The position numbers were made by a program, and so were the translations under genes. Of a stretch of DNA of 64,000 nt, positions 1 through 9,995 are shown piece after piece (within the stretch, counting starts at the first letter, position 1; the number at the start of each line of letters is the position of its first letter). The notes under the pieces were generated by a model. The model was not told the DNA's origin and ran no database searches. It saw nothing but the letters and a program-made list of their open reading frames with translations. The stretch spans positions 107,933-171,932 of the forward strand of contig NZ_JAGEVF010000009.1 of NCBI RefSeq assembly GCF_017581965.1, given 5' to 3'. This DNA comes from Winogradskyella pelagia (lineage in GTDB: Bacteria > Bacteroidota > Bacteroidia > Flavobacteriales > Flavobacteriaceae).

Positions 1-34
1 TAATTTTGAGTACTTTGCAGTAATTATTTGTCCA

Positions 35-1336
35 TTGCGAACAACCAAAACTTATCACATTTCAAATTCTGAAAAATTAAAACAACAGCTTTTAATTTGG
101 AGCCAAAAGTTTGAAGATATCGTTTGGTTAGACTCTAACAACCACCATTCCCAATATCAAAATTACGATGCGGTTTTAGCAGTAGATGCATTCACTTCTA
201 TCAAAACGGATTATTATGAGGCCTTTGAAAAATTACATCAATATCAGAACTCTGTAAAAGACTGGATTTTTGGATATTTAACCTATGATTTAAAGAATGA
301 TATTGAGGATTTAACCTCACAGAATTTTGATGGTATTGGTTTTGCGGATTTATATTTTTTTCAACCCAAGAAGTTGATTTTTTTAAAGCAAGACAGATTA
401 GAATTCCAGTATTTAAAGATGGTTGATGAAGAAATTGAAAAAGACCTAGAGGCATTAAAAGACGTTGATATAAACGCTGAATATACAACAGACCAAAATA
501 CGGAACCCATTAAAATCAAACTCAGAATCCATAAAGACGAGTATTTTGAAAAGGTGGAAACTATGTTAAGACATATTCATCGCGGTGATATTTATGAAGC
601 TAATTTTTGCCAAGAATTTTATGCAGAAGATGTACAGCTCAATCCGGTTGAAACCTTTCAAAAGTTAAATACCATTTCTAAACCACCTTTTGCAACATTT
701 CTTAAGTTTGAGGATAAGTATCTCTTGTCTGCCTCACCTGAACGTTATCTTAAAAAATCAGGAACTAAAATAATCTCACAACCTATAAAAGGAACAGCAA
801 AACGCTCAGAGGTTAAGAAAGAGGATGAAAAACTGATTTTAGATTTACAAAATGATGAAAAAGAGCGCAGTGAAAATATTATGATTGTAGATTTAGTGCG
901 CAATGACCTGTCACATACGGCAACTAAGGGAAGTGTAAAAGTAGAGGAGTTGTGTAAGGTTTATTCTTTCCTTCAGGTACACCAAATGATTTCAACTATA
1001 GTATCGCAAGTTGATATGGCTACCAGTCCTGTGGAAATTATTAAAACGTCTTTTCCTATGGGCAGTATGACAGGTGCACCAAAAATATCTGCTATGCAGA
1101 TCATTGAAAAATTGGAAGAAACAAAGCGTGGTTTGTATTCTGGAGCAGTTGGTTATTTCACTCCTAATGGTGATTTTGATTTTAATGTAGTCATTAGAAG
1201 TATATTGTATAACAGTTGTAAATCGTATGTGTCTTATTCTGTAGGAAGCGCCATAATAGCTAAAAGCATTCCTCTTAATGAATACGAGGAATGCTTGATA
1301 AAAGCTAAAGCTATGAGAGATGTGCTAGAAAACTAA
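35..1336 (+). CDS. pabB: Aminodeoxychorismate synthase component I (PabB-like)
   Basis: Chorismate-binding enzyme that aminates chorismate to 4-amino-4-deoxychorismate for folate synthesis. About 433 residues. The C-terminal half carries the family signatures: PIKGT near residue 250, then ERSENIMIVDLVRNDLS, then MGSMTGAPK followed by SGAVGY. The Lys in PIKGT is the PabB hallmark; anthranilate synthases usually have Ala there, so PabB is preferred over TrpE. The start is TTG at 35. The frame stays open upstream to the window edge, so the true start could lie slightly outside, but the protein begins plausibly here. It converges on the next gene with only about 25 bases between. Confidence 0.88.
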   Translation: MRTTKTYHISNSEKLKQQLLIWSQKFEDIVWLDSNNHHSQYQNYDAVLAVDAFTSIKTDYYEAFEKLHQYQNSVKDWIFGYLTYDLKNDIEDLTSQNFDGIGFADLYFFQPKKLIFLKQDRLEFQYLKMVDEEIEKDLEALKDVDINAEYTTDQNTEPIKIKLRIHKDEYFEKVETMLRHIHRGDIYEANFCQEFYAEDVQLNPVETFQKLNTISKPPFATFLKFEDKYLLSASPERYLKKSGTKIISQPIKGTAKRSEVKKEDEKLILDLQNDEKERSENIMIVDLVRNDLSHTATKGSVKVEELCKVYSFLQVHQMISTIVSQVDMATSPVEIIKTSFPMGSMTGAPKISAMQIIEKLEETKRGLYSGAVGYFTPNGDFDFNVVIRSILYNSCKSYVSYSVGSAIIAKSIPLNEYEECLIKAKAMRDVLEN

Positions 1337-1361
1337 CACATTTTATGTATTACAGTATTGA

Positions 1362-2066
1362 TTATTCAAGATGAGTTCTAAAACTTTTCTTAACCTTATC
1401 AAAAATCAATTCTACCCTTGAAGTTTCAATCTTTTTAATTGTAGCAATTTCGTTAAAGTCGAGGTTCCCAAAAATATAAAGGTCAATAATATTAGAGATA
1501 TTAACTGGTAACCAACTATAGAAACGACCGAATACTTTTGGCGATTCTGTCATTGACAAGTCTTCAAGTTCAAAGGCTTTGAGAATGGAGGTTTCCTTAT
1601 CCTCGTAGAGATACAAATGATTATTATGGTCTTGGTTGTAGGAGATATCACTTAATTCGGTATTAAGGATTAAATCTAAATCAGCATCAATAGTATAATC
1701 CTCACCAAGGCGAGATAATTCGTCTTTTAGTATAGAATCTGTACTTATGGTCTTTTTGTGAAAGGCCTCTTTCTTAAACAACTCGTTCATGTAATTGTCT
1801 ACAAGCTTAAATAGCTCTAGTTTAACGGCCATGCGCTCTGCCTCGATATTAAAACCTTTGCTGTACAACTCAATGATACAATCATCAATAATACCATTTG
1901 AAGAATACATGTTCTTAGGCAAAATTCCTGTTGTTTCAGCAATGTATATACGGTGCTTTACATAAGGATGTAAATGCTGTACCACTGAAAGTACTTTTTT
2001 GTCAAATGCAGTTTGCGCGGTTTTCGAAGATATTTCTTTTAGAGAGCTCATAACCTTAAATTTTAA
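1362..2066 (-). CDS. Unknown protein with a C-terminal sigma-region-4-like helix-turn-helix
   Basis: About 234 residues from the ATG at 2066; in-frame starts at 2093 (ATG) and 2111 (TTG) exist, but the added residues look unlike protein core. Mostly acidic, with no signal peptide or membrane segment. The last 50 residues (LPVNISNIIDLYIFGNLDF onward, then EIATIKKIETSRVE) have the spacing of a sigma-70 region 4 or LuxR-type HTH, in which the chain responds to the number of passes (Asn-Glu-Ile-Ala). I cannot name the family. It is divergent from tilS across a short region holding a perfect 14-bp palindrome, which could be its own operator. A DNA-binding role is an inference. Confidence 0.6.
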   Translation of the reverse strand, partial: LKFKVMSSLKEISSKTAQTAFDKKVLSVVQHLHPYVKHRIYIAETTGILPKNMYSSNGIIDDCIIELYSKGFNIEAERMAVKLELFKLVDNYMNELFKKEAFHKKTISTDSILKDELSRLGEDYTIDADLDLILNTELSDISYNQDHNNHLYLYEDKETSILKAFELEDLSMTESPKVFGRFYSWLPVNISNIIDLYIFGNLDFNEIATIKKIETSRVELIFDKVKKSFRTHLE

Positions 2067-2104
2067 TGTTCCATTAAAGCTATTAAGAACCATTGGTTTT
2101 TTAT

Positions 2105-2118
2105 ATGACAATTGTCAT
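2105..2118. promoter_or_regulatory. Perfect 14-bp palindrome between divergent genes
   Basis: ATGACAATTGTCAT reads the same on both strands. It lies between the sigma-like unknown gene (leftward) and tilS (rightward), where a shared operator would be expected. The half-site ATGACA/TGTCAT recurs upstream of dnaK at 51071-51085 with a different spacer. The binding protein is unknown and function is inferred from symmetry and position only. Confidence 0.4.
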
Positions 2119-2168
2119 TTTTAGAACCTGTAGCAATAAGAACATACGCATTATTGTATCTTTATAGC

Positions 2169-3485
2169 ATGCAAGAAGCTTTTAAAGATTTTATTAATGG
2201 CCCCTTCTTTTTTATGAAGGAAAAAAAACTGTTGATAGCTATTTCTGGTGGAGTAGATAGTGTGGTTTTAGCATGGTTATGTCATAGATTAAAATTAGAA
2301 TTTAGTCTCGCGCATTGTAATTTTAATTTAAGAGAAGAAGAAAGCAATGCAGATGAAGAATTTGTAATACAATTAGCTAACACGCTAGACGTAGAAGTAT
2401 TTGTACAAAATTTTGACACTAAGGCTTATGTAGACTCCAATAAATGCTCCATCCAAATGGCAGCAAGGGAATTGCGCTATGATTGGCTTCAAGAATTAGC
2501 TGGGCAATTGAATTACGACTATATTTTAACAGCCCATCACGCAGATGATAATTTAGAGACCTTTTTAATCAATTTCACTCGTGGTACAGGGCTAAATGGA
2601 TTAACCGGAATTCCTATTGTCAATGAAAATATAGTAAGGCCGTTACTATACTTTTCTAGAGAAGAAATTTTAAACTATGCGCAATCGCAACATATTGAAT
2701 GGCGTGAAGATAGTAGTAATTCTGGTCGAAAATATTTAAGAAATAAATTACGGCATGAGGTTGTCCCAGTCCTAAAATCTATTAATCCACAGTTGCTGGA
2801 TATTTTTCAAGACACCATTAATCACCTTAATGACACCGCAGATATCGTAGAAGAAAGTCTTAACGCCGTGGCGAAACGTGCGATCACGTCAATTGATGAA
2901 GGTGGAATCACTTATAAGATTTCAGAATTTAAGAAGGTTAATAATCCGAAAGCATATCTGTTTGAGATGTTTAAAGAATTCGGTTTTACGTCATGGCGAG
3001 ATATAGTTAACCTTTTGGATGCAGAAACAGGTAAGTACGTTTCTTCAAACACACACCAACTTATTAAACACCGTGAGTTTTTAATACTGTCTGACATTTC
3101 TCATTCTGAGCGCAGCCATGAATCTATTCAAATTTCTTCGGAAGATAAAATGGTCCAAACACCAATTGGAAAACTCATTTTTAAAGTGGTTAATCATGTT
3201 TCTGAAAAGTCAAAAAACACCATTTACATCGACCAAGATAAACTTAACTTTCCAATAGAATTCCGATTATGGCAAAAAGGAGAGGTGTTTCAGCCATTAG
3301 GAATGACAGGTAAGAAGAAAGTGAGCAAGTTTTTAAAAGACGAAAAATTGTCACCTTTTGAAAAAGAACATACTTGGGTGCTATGCTCTGATGATAACAT
3401 CGTTTGGGTTATTGGTAAACGGGCCGATGACCGATTTAAAATTACTGAACAAACAAAATCTATTTTAAAAATTTCAATGACTTGA
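2169..3485 (+). CDS. tilS: tRNA(Ile) lysidine synthetase TilS
   Basis: ATP-dependent enzyme that converts C34 of tRNA-Ile(CAU) to lysidine so that AUA is read as Ile; essential in most bacteria. About 438 residues from ATG 2169. The PP-loop SGGVDS is at residues 26-31, followed by AHCNFNLR and [11 protein letters not shown], all typical of TilS. A C-terminal TilS domain follows ([23 protein letters not shown]). A longer frame from TTG 2112 would add 19 residues that do not resemble the family, so ATG 2169 is chosen. The stop overlaps the start of ade by 4 bases. Confidence 0.93.
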   Translation: MQEAFKDFINGPFFFMKEKKLLIAISGGVDSVVLAWLCHRLKLEFSLAHCNFNLREEESNADEEFVIQLANTLDVEVFVQNFDTKAYVDSNKCSIQMAARELRYDWLQELAGQLNYDYILTAHHADDNLETFLINFTRGTGLNGLTGIPIVNENIVRPLLYFSREEILNYAQSQHIEWREDSSNSGRKYLRNKLRHEVVPVLKSINPQLLDIFQDTINHLNDTADIVEESLNAVAKRAITSIDEGGITYKISEFKKVNNPKAYLFEMFKEFGFTSWRDIVNLLDAETGKYVSSNTHQLIKHREFLILSDISHSERSHESIQISSEDKMVQTPIGKLIFKVVNHVSEKSKNTIYIDQDKLNFPIEFRLWQKGEVFQPLGMTGKKKVSKFLKDEKLSPFEKEHTWVLCSDDNIVWVIGKRADDRFKITEQTKSILKISMT

Positions 3486-5104
3486 TTTTAAAGGGAAACA
3501 TAGTAGATGTTATTAACCAGCGTATTTTCAAAGGTGAAATCGCTATTGAAAATGGTATAATAAAATCTATTGAAGAAAAACACTGTCCAGAAAACCACTA
3601 CATCTTGCCTGGTTTTATAGATGCACATATTCATATTGAAAGTTCCATGTTAGTCCCATCGGAATTTGCAAAAGTAGCCGTAACACATGGCACGGTAGCA
3701 ACGGTTTCAGACCCTCACGAAATAGCCAATGTACTTGGACTAAAGGGAGTTGAATTTATGATTGAAAACGCAAAACAAACCCCTTTTAAATTTAATTTTG
3801 GAGCACCCTCTTGTGTTCCTGCTACTTCGTTTGAAACTTCTGGAGCAACCATAGATGCCAGTGGAATTAAATCCCTAATGTCAAATCCAGATATTAAGTA
3901 TTTGGCAGAGGTGATGAATTACCCTGGAGTTATCAATAATGATGTGGACGTGCTTAAAAAACTAGAATGGGCCAAGCATTTTAATAAACCCATAGATGGC
4001 CATGCACCGGGTTTACGAGGCGATGACCTGACTAAGTATATTAATGCTGGAATTTCTACGGATCACGAATGTTTTACTTATGAAGAAGCACTAGAAAAAC
4101 TTGAAAAAGGGATGAAAGTGCTCATTAGAGAGGGTAGTGCGGCCAAGAATTTTGAGGCCCTCATCGATTTGCTCCCAGAATATTATGAAGACATGATGTT
4201 TTGTAGTGATGACAAACATCCAGATGATTTGCTATTAGGTCATATCAATCAATTATGTACTAGAGCAGTAGCTAAGAAAATTGACCTATTTAAAGTGTTG
4301 CAAGCCGCTTGTGTGAACCCAGTTAAGCATTACGACTTAGACGTTGGTTTACTTCGGGTTGGTGATAATGCCGATTGTATTGTGGTTGAGGATTTACAAT
4401 CATTTAAAGTCCTAAAAACTATAATTGATGGCGAAGTGGTTTTTGAAGATGAAATATCTAAAATTAATCATGTCAAATTTGAAAATTTGAACAATTTCAA
4501 TACACTTCCAAAAAACGTTGAAGAGTTTAGACTGAATTCAAGTTCAGAAACTATTCGAGTGATTGAATGTTTAGATGGTGAACTTATTACTAATGAACTT
4601 ATAGAGAAGGCAACGGAGAATAATGGAAACCTGATATCTAATACTAAAACCGATATCTTAAAAATGGCTTTGGTCAACCGTTATGAAAATGTAAGTCCAG
4701 CTATTGCCTTTATAAAAAACTTCAATCTAAAGGAGGGTGCTATCGCCTCTTCTGTTGGACATGATTCTCATAATATTATAGCTGTGGGCGTTTCTGATGC
4801 AGCCATTTGTAAAGCGGTAAACCTTATTATAGAAGAAAAAGGAGGCATATGTGCAGTTACAGAAACGAAATCGGAAATTTTACCCTTACCAGTTGCGGGC
4901 ATTATGAGTGACCAAAATGCGGAGACCATAGGCATGCAGTATGCAGATTTAGACGCTATGGCAAAGACTATGGGAAGTACCCTCACAGCACCATTTATGA
5001 GTTTGTCATTTATGGCACTTCTGGTTATTCCATCCTTAAAGTTGAGTGATAAAGGTTTATTTGATGGTAATAGTTTTTCATTCACTAAAGTAGAGGTGAA
5101 CTAA
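3482..5104 (+). CDS. ade: Adenine deaminase
   Basis: Amidohydrolase-superfamily enzyme that deaminates adenine to hypoxanthine in purine salvage. 540 residues, normal for the Ade family. The metal-binding HxH is in [13 protein letters not shown] (His49 and His51); GHAPGLRG and [12 protein letters not shown] supply further expected ligand regions. The C-terminal domain carries the family stretches SVGHDSHN and [10 protein letters not shown]. The start is TTG 3482, overlapping the tilS stop as TTGA, so translation is probably coupled to tilS. The pairing with tilS has no obvious biochemical logic beyond purine/RNA metabolism. Confidence 0.93.
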   Translation: MILKGNIVDVINQRIFKGEIAIENGIIKSIEEKHCPENHYILPGFIDAHIHIESSMLVPSEFAKVAVTHGTVATVSDPHEIANVLGLKGVEFMIENAKQTPFKFNFGAPSCVPATSFETSGATIDASGIKSLMSNPDIKYLAEVMNYPGVINNDVDVLKKLEWAKHFNKPIDGHAPGLRGDDLTKYINAGISTDHECFTYEEALEKLEKGMKVLIREGSAAKNFEALIDLLPEYYEDMMFCSDDKHPDDLLLGHINQLCTRAVAKKIDLFKVLQAACVNPVKHYDLDVGLLRVGDNADCIVVEDLQSFKVLKTIIDGEVVFEDEISKINHVKFENLNNFNTLPKNVEEFRLNSSSETIRVIECLDGELITNELIEKATENNGNLISNTKTDILKMALVNRYENVSPAIAFIKNFNLKEGAIASSVGHDSHNIIAVGVSDAAICKAVNLIIEEKGGICAVTETKSEILPLPVAGIMSDQNAETIGMQYADLDAMAKTMGSTLTAPFMSLSFMALLVIPSLKLSDKGLFDGNSFSFTKVEVN

Positions 5105-5142
5105 ACTACTTTATATTATTTTTAACCCTAAAAATATGTGTT

Positions 5143-6099
5143 GTGCCAATTATTGAATCTGAATATAAACCGCCTTTTTGGGCAAAGAAAAGCTTTGTAT
5201 CTACTGTTTTTTCTGGTTTAGCAAGGCAGGTAAAAGGTGTTGAGCAATCTCGTGAACGAATTGATTTACCCGATGGTGACTTTTTGGATTTAGATTGGAG
5301 TTTAAGTACAGCAAAATCTCGAAAAGTAATTATTCTGCTTCATGGGCTAGAAGGCAATGCGCAACGTCCTTATATCACAGGCTCTGCAAAACTATTCAAC
5401 GATAATGGTATTGATGCTTGTGCTGTGAATTTTAGAGGTTGTAGTGGTGAATCAAATCGTTTGTATCGCAGTTACCACTCTGGTGCCACAGAAGATTTAG
5501 AGGCTGTCGTTACTCATATTCTGTCTAAAAACCAGTACGAAGATATCTATATTAAGGGTATTAGTCTTGGGGCTAACATGGCCCTAAAGTATGCTGGCGA
5601 GCGTAATGATGTACCAACTGAACTTAAAGGAATCGTAGCCGTTTCAACACCTTGCGATTTAAGAGGGTCTTGCGGCGAATTACTCAGTTTAAAGAATAAA
5701 CACTACGCGATTCGGTTTTTAGACCATTTAAAGAAAAAGCTTAAACCTAAATTAAACCAATTTCCCGACAGGTTAACGATTAACGACTACAACGCTATAA
5801 GGAGCCTTATTGATTTTGACCATATTTACACCGCAAGGGCTCATGGTTTTACAGATGCTTATGACTATTATGCTAAGGCGAGTTGTTTACAATTTTTACC
5901 AAACATTAAGATTTCGTCGCTTATAATCAATGCATTAAACGACTCCTTTTTATCAGCTGAATGTTACCCAGTTAAAGAAGCAAAGCACAATGCTAAATTG
6001 TATTTAGAAATGCCAAAATATGGAGGACATGTTGGTTTTGTTGATAAAGGGAATATCTATTATAATGAACGAAGAGCGCTGGAGTTTGTAAATAAATAG
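5143..6099 (+). CDS. YheT-family alpha/beta hydrolase
   Basis: 318-residue alpha/beta-hydrolase of the YheT/EMB8 group, esterase-like proteins of uncertain substrate. HGLEG near residue 67 forms the oxyanion region and GISLGAN carries the nucleophile Ser141. The acid is probably in the NALNDSFL segment and the catalytic His in YGGHVGFV near the C-terminus. The N-terminal IIESEYKPPFWAKK is typical of this family in Bacteroidetes. The start is GTG 5143; no better in-frame ATG is seen. No signal peptide, so cytoplasmic. It stands 38 bases after ade and 30 before comM, same strand. Confidence 0.85.
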   Translation: MPIIESEYKPPFWAKKSFVSTVFSGLARQVKGVEQSRERIDLPDGDFLDLDWSLSTAKSRKVIILLHGLEGNAQRPYITGSAKLFNDNGIDACAVNFRGCSGESNRLYRSYHSGATEDLEAVVTHILSKNQYEDIYIKGISLGANMALKYAGERNDVPTELKGIVAVSTPCDLRGSCGELLSLKNKHYAIRFLDHLKKKLKPKLNQFPDRLTINDYNAIRSLIDFDHIYTARAHGFTDAYDYYAKASCLQFLPNIKISSLIINALNDSFLSAECYPVKEAKHNAKLYLEMPKYGGHVGFVDKGNIYYNERRALEFVNK

Positions 6100-6129
6100 A
6101 AATTTGTAGATTTAGGTAAACAAAAATAG

Positions 6130-7668
6130 ATGCTTAAAAAAGTATATGGTAGTGCTGTATTTGGTGTTGAGGCCACAACGATTACTGTTGAGGTCAATGT
6201 AGATTCTGGCATTGGCTATCATTTAGTAGGTTTACCAGATAATGCCATAAAGGAAAGTAATTATCGCATTGCTGCTGCACTTCAAAACAACGGTTATCGC
6301 ATTCCCGGAAAAAAGATTACCATAAACATGGCACCTGCTGATTTACGTAAGGAAGGTTCTGCTTACGACTTAACATTGGCTGTTGGAATCCTGACCGCGT
6401 CAAATCAGATAAAGGCAGAAAACTTAGAAGATTATCTTATTATGGGAGAACTTTCCCTCGATGGTAGTTTACAGCCTATAAAAGGTGCTTTGCCTATTGC
6501 TGTTAAAGCAAGAGAAGAAGGTTTTAAAGGGTTTATCCTGCCCATGCAAAACGCGAAGGAAGCTGCTATTGTAAACGACCTGGATGTCTATGGCGTAGAG
6601 AATATCAAACAGGTCATCAATCATTTTGATAAAAATGAGCCTATTGAAAAGGTAGTTATCAATACACGTGAAGAGTTTTATAAAAATCTCGATTTCCCAG
6701 AGTTCGATTTTGCAGACGTAAAAGGGCAGGAGAGTATTAAACGTTGCATGGAAATTGCCGCAGCAGGTGGTCACAATATTATACTCATTGGTCCTCCAGG
6801 CTCAGGAAAAACAATGTTGGCTAAGCGCTTACCCAGTATTTTGCCACCTATGACGCTTCACGAGGCGTTGGAAACTACAAAAATACATTCGGTTGTTGGC
6901 AGGGTAAAAGCCCATGCCGGATTGATGGCGCAGAGACCATTCAGAAGCCCTCATCACACGATTTCAAATGTAGCCCTCGTTGGTGGCGGAAGTTACCCAC
7001 AACCCGGAGAGATTTCCCTATCACATAACGGCGTTTTATTTTTGGACGAACTCCCCGAATTTAAGCGGGAAGTTTTGGAGGTGATGCGCCAGCCCTTAGA
7101 GGACCGCGAAGTGACCATTTCTAGGGCAAAGTTTACAGTAACCTACCCATCGTCTTTTATGTTGGTAGCCAGTATGAATCCAAGTCCTGGCGGCTATTTT
7201 AATGATCCAGATGCTCCAGTGACATCATCACCAGCTGAAATGCAACGCTATTTAAGTAAAATTTCTGGCCCCTTATTAGATCGTATCGATATCCATATAG
7301 AAGTCACACCTGTTCCTTTTGAAAAATTGTCAGACGATAGAAAAGGAGAATCTTCTGTTGATATTAGAAAGCGTGTGACTAAGGCCAGAGAAACCCAAAC
7401 TGAACGTTTTAAGGATTTAGAAAATGTGCATTACAACGCCCAAATGAATACCAAACAGATTAGGTCATACTGCAAATTGGATGACGCATCACTTCAACTT
7501 TTAAAATCGGCTATGGAACGCTTGAATTTATCAGCAAGAGCATACGATAGAATCTTAAAAGTTGCCAGAACTATAGCAGATTTAGAAGGTTCGGACTCTG
7601 TCAATGGCAATCATATCAGTGAAGCTATACAGTATCGTAGTTTGGATAGAGAAGGGTGGTTGGGTTAA
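6130..7668 (+). CDS. comM: YifB/ComM-family Mg-chelatase-like AAA+ ATPase
   Basis: 512-residue ComM/YifB protein. ComM is a hexameric AAA+ helicase that promotes branch migration during natural transformation; many non-competent bacteria also keep it. It has an N-terminal Lon-protease-like domain (VGLPDNAIKES, MAPADLRKEGSAYDL), Walker A GPPGSGKT at residues 221-228, Walker B VLFLDELPEF, a sensor region (MNPSPGG) and the C-terminal Mg-chelatase domain ending in the LSARAYDRILKVARTIADL region. ATG start. Its stop overlaps the 3' end of the convergent TPR gene by 4 bases. Confidence 0.92.
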   Translation: MLKKVYGSAVFGVEATTITVEVNVDSGIGYHLVGLPDNAIKESNYRIAAALQNNGYRIPGKKITINMAPADLRKEGSAYDLTLAVGILTASNQIKAENLEDYLIMGELSLDGSLQPIKGALPIAVKAREEGFKGFILPMQNAKEAAIVNDLDVYGVENIKQVINHFDKNEPIEKVVINTREEFYKNLDFPEFDFADVKGQESIKRCMEIAAAGGHNIILIGPPGSGKTMLAKRLPSILPPMTLHEALETTKIHSVVGRVKAHAGLMAQRPFRSPHHTISNVALVGGGSYPQPGEISLSHNGVLFLDELPEFKREVLEVMRQPLEDREVTISRAKFTVTYPSSFMLVASMNPSPGGYFNDPDAPVTSSPAEMQRYLSKISGPLLDRIDIHIEVTPVPFEKLSDDRKGESSVDIRKRVTKARETQTERFKDLENVHYNAQMNTKQIRSYCKLDDASLQLLKSAMERLNLSARAYDRILKVARTIADLEGSDSVNGNHISEAIQYRSLDREGWLG

Positions 7669-9824
7669 TAATCCTCATCTTTTAAGAGGTAATTTTCTTG
7701 CTCCAAAAGCTTGTCCCATCTGTTCAACTCATTATTATAAGCATACACCACAGAGGCTAATCTGCCCGACTCATCCTGTTCAAAAGCATACTGTGTACCA
7801 TATCTTGGAAGGGCAATGTAGCGCTCTTTAGAAATAGGTAATAAATGTAACTTAGGATTCCCGCCTCTCTGATACATAAGCTTACCGTCTTTTACCCAAA
7901 ATTTACGAGGTCCATATGTACCAGTGATGGTATTCAATTGATTTTTTAGTTCTTCAGTTGTTATGGAATTTAGGTATTCAATATGCTGCAGAGCCAATTT
8001 GAGGAAATAATGTTTAGGGTGTCTAGCAATGGCTTTTTTGTATAAAACTTCTGCTTCTTCAAGTTTTCCGTCCATAAGTGAGCGCTCAGCAGTCGTGATA
8101 CTCTCATCATAAGTCCAGTAATAAAAAGAAGCAGGGTCGTTAAAATTATAGTTGGTGTTTTTTGTACCGTAGATCGTTCCTGTACTATCTTTTAAAAATC
8201 TTATATGGGTAAGGCTCCTGTTAATATAGCCGCCAATGACAAGAGCATCATCACCTGCGGGAATAGGCGCATACAATCGTTGGTTGGATACGTAAGTCAC
8301 CAATCTATTATTCTCAATCCAATGCTCATAAGTTTGCTCTGTTGCTTGATGGCGATACTTACCAACGAATTGTTGATTTTTAATCTTAGAAATTTCAGTT
8401 TTGGACAAATAGTTAATAATAGTGTCAAATATTTTAGAGAAATTTTCCCATTCTGGATGCATTAGTTTTACACGTTCCTGAGTTTTTCGGGCAGCCTCAA
8501 TATTTCCTTTTAACAATTGGGGACGAATCTTGTATGAAAATAAATCAGGATTATTAGGTTGTACCAACTCTAAAGCTCTTATGGCTCTAATGACATCATC
8601 GTAACGACCTGCTACTAGGCTTGCATGTAGGAGGTAAGTGCCATTGTCTATACTTTTGTTCTTTTCGTAGCGTTCCTCAGCGTGCTTGAGAAAAGCTTCT
8701 GTTTGTTTGGTTTCGCCATATACTGCATAAAGCAACCGATTATAAGTTTCGTTACTAGGGTCAATTTCCAGTTGGAGTTTTAATAGTTTTTCTGCTATAT
8801 CCCATTCTTCATAAGCAATATGTCTTAGAATTCTAATTTGTAATTGCATCTGAAGAGGCAATTTATTACTGTAACGATAGGCCTTGTCAATAACATTTTT
8901 CTCGGACTCAGAACCAAAACTATAGCGTATAAACCTAAAGGCATTTTCAAAATAGGAAATGGAAAATGTAGAATCTAATTCTTGAGCCTTTTTGTAATTA
9001 CCGTCTAAGTTATATTTAATAGCTTCTAAAGAATTGCTGTAAAACTCACTTAGGTTTAAATCAATATAAAAGTCACGCTGCGTTTCTAGAAGCCCAACAT
9101 TGTTCTTTACAAAAACGGTAATATCATCTAGAAGGCTCAGTAAATTATCACCTTTAAACACTTGCTCTTTAATTACTTTTCCGTTTTTTGCATTTCGCAG
9201 GGTAGGCTTAATTGTATAGACACTGTCAACAACCTTGTAGGTGCCATCTAAATAAAATTCATTGAAAATTCTAGATTCAGCAACTTTGTTAACAGTCCCT
9301 TCAGAATCAGATTCATAAGGGGAAATGTGTTTGTCTTGAAGTAAATCTTGATACAATAATTCTTGAATACCGTCTTCAAGCCAAGTATAACTTGTGTCTT
9401 GTACTTCTTGCTCAAACTCAAAAATGGGGAGCCCAATTCTAAACTCTTCCTTGGTAATCACTTGGGTCTCCAGACCACCTTCATCGTTGGTATAACTGAT
9501 TTCCTTAGTTGTTGCACCTAAATCACTATTGCCAAAACCAAAATATAGTACAACACCAAGTAATACGAAGTTTAATGGAATAATAATTTTTTCCCAAAGT
9601 TTTATGATGCCACTGTTAATGCGTTCTTGGTTATAGAGGTAAATAATAAGTGATGGGATAATTCCAATAAAAAACCACAGTAAAAAATCTACCCAATTTG
9701 GAGAGATCTCATATCGGTTTAAAATCCAATCCACGAATTGTAAAAAGGTCCATGCAGCAACAAGGTAGGCAGCAAAAAACTGCAAGGTTTTAGTCCATTT
9801 TCTTTTTTGGTCTAGTTTGGTCAT
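7665..9824 (-). CDS. Membrane-anchored TPR protein with a TolB-like sensor-type middle region
   Basis: 719 residues. Three hydrophobic segments lie near the N-terminus (about residues 13-31, 44-64 and 76-98), then a long soluble part. Residues about 135-260 resemble the N-terminal region of adenylate-cyclase-associated TolB-like proteins (FEFEQEVQDTSYTWLEDGIQ, then a bottom-half 'QELLYQDLLQ' pattern). Residues about 270-480 are helical TPR-like repeats, and a further TPR-like unit (AEVLYKKAIARHPKHYFLKL) lies near residue 600. No catalytic cyclase or kinase domain is visible. Probably an inner-membrane scaffold or sensor; the function is unknown. Confidence 0.7.
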   Translation of the reverse strand: MTKLDQKRKWTKTLQFFAAYLVAAWTFLQFVDWILNRYEISPNWVDFLLWFFIGIIPSLIIYLYNQERINSGIIKLWEKIIIPLNFVLLGVVLYFGFGNSDLGATTKEISYTNDEGGLETQVITKEEFRIGLPIFEFEQEVQDTSYTWLEDGIQELLYQDLLQDKHISPYESDSEGTVNKVAESRIFNEFYLDGTYKVVDSVYTIKPTLRNAKNGKVIKEQVFKGDNLLSLLDDITVFVKNNVGLLETQRDFYIDLNLSEFYSNSLEAIKYNLDGNYKKAQELDSTFSISYFENAFRFIRYSFGSESEKNVIDKAYRYSNKLPLQMQLQIRILRHIAYEEWDIAEKLLKLQLEIDPSNETYNRLLYAVYGETKQTEAFLKHAEERYEKNKSIDNGTYLLHASLVAGRYDDVIRAIRALELVQPNNPDLFSYKIRPQLLKGNIEAARKTQERVKLMHPEWENFSKIFDTIINYLSKTEISKIKNQQFVGKYRHQATEQTYEHWIENNRLVTYVSNQRLYAPIPAGDDALVIGGYINRSLTHIRFLKDSTGTIYGTKNTNYNFNDPASFYYWTYDESITTAERSLMDGKLEEAEVLYKKAIARHPKHYFLKLALQHIEYLNSITTEELKNQLNTITGTYGPRKFWVKDGKLMYQRGGNPKLHLLPISKERYIALPRYGTQYAFEQDESGRLASVVYAYNNELNRWDKLLEQENYLLKDEDY

Positions 9825-9995
9825 GTCTTATAAATCCTACCGAAATATACTTAATAATTATCGAAGAATTAAATGACATAGATTACAATCCTTCAAGCTA
9901 GTGTATTTTTACTCAAACCGATTACAATTATACATGTGTGTCTAGAGCAGCGTCCTCAAAATAACTAACTTTAAGTCATACTTAAGTTTTACAAT

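Noticed and set aside
9825..9995. Direct repeat GATTACAAT (two copies) as operator
   Set aside because: Only nine bases, AT-rich, and no symmetry; may be chance.
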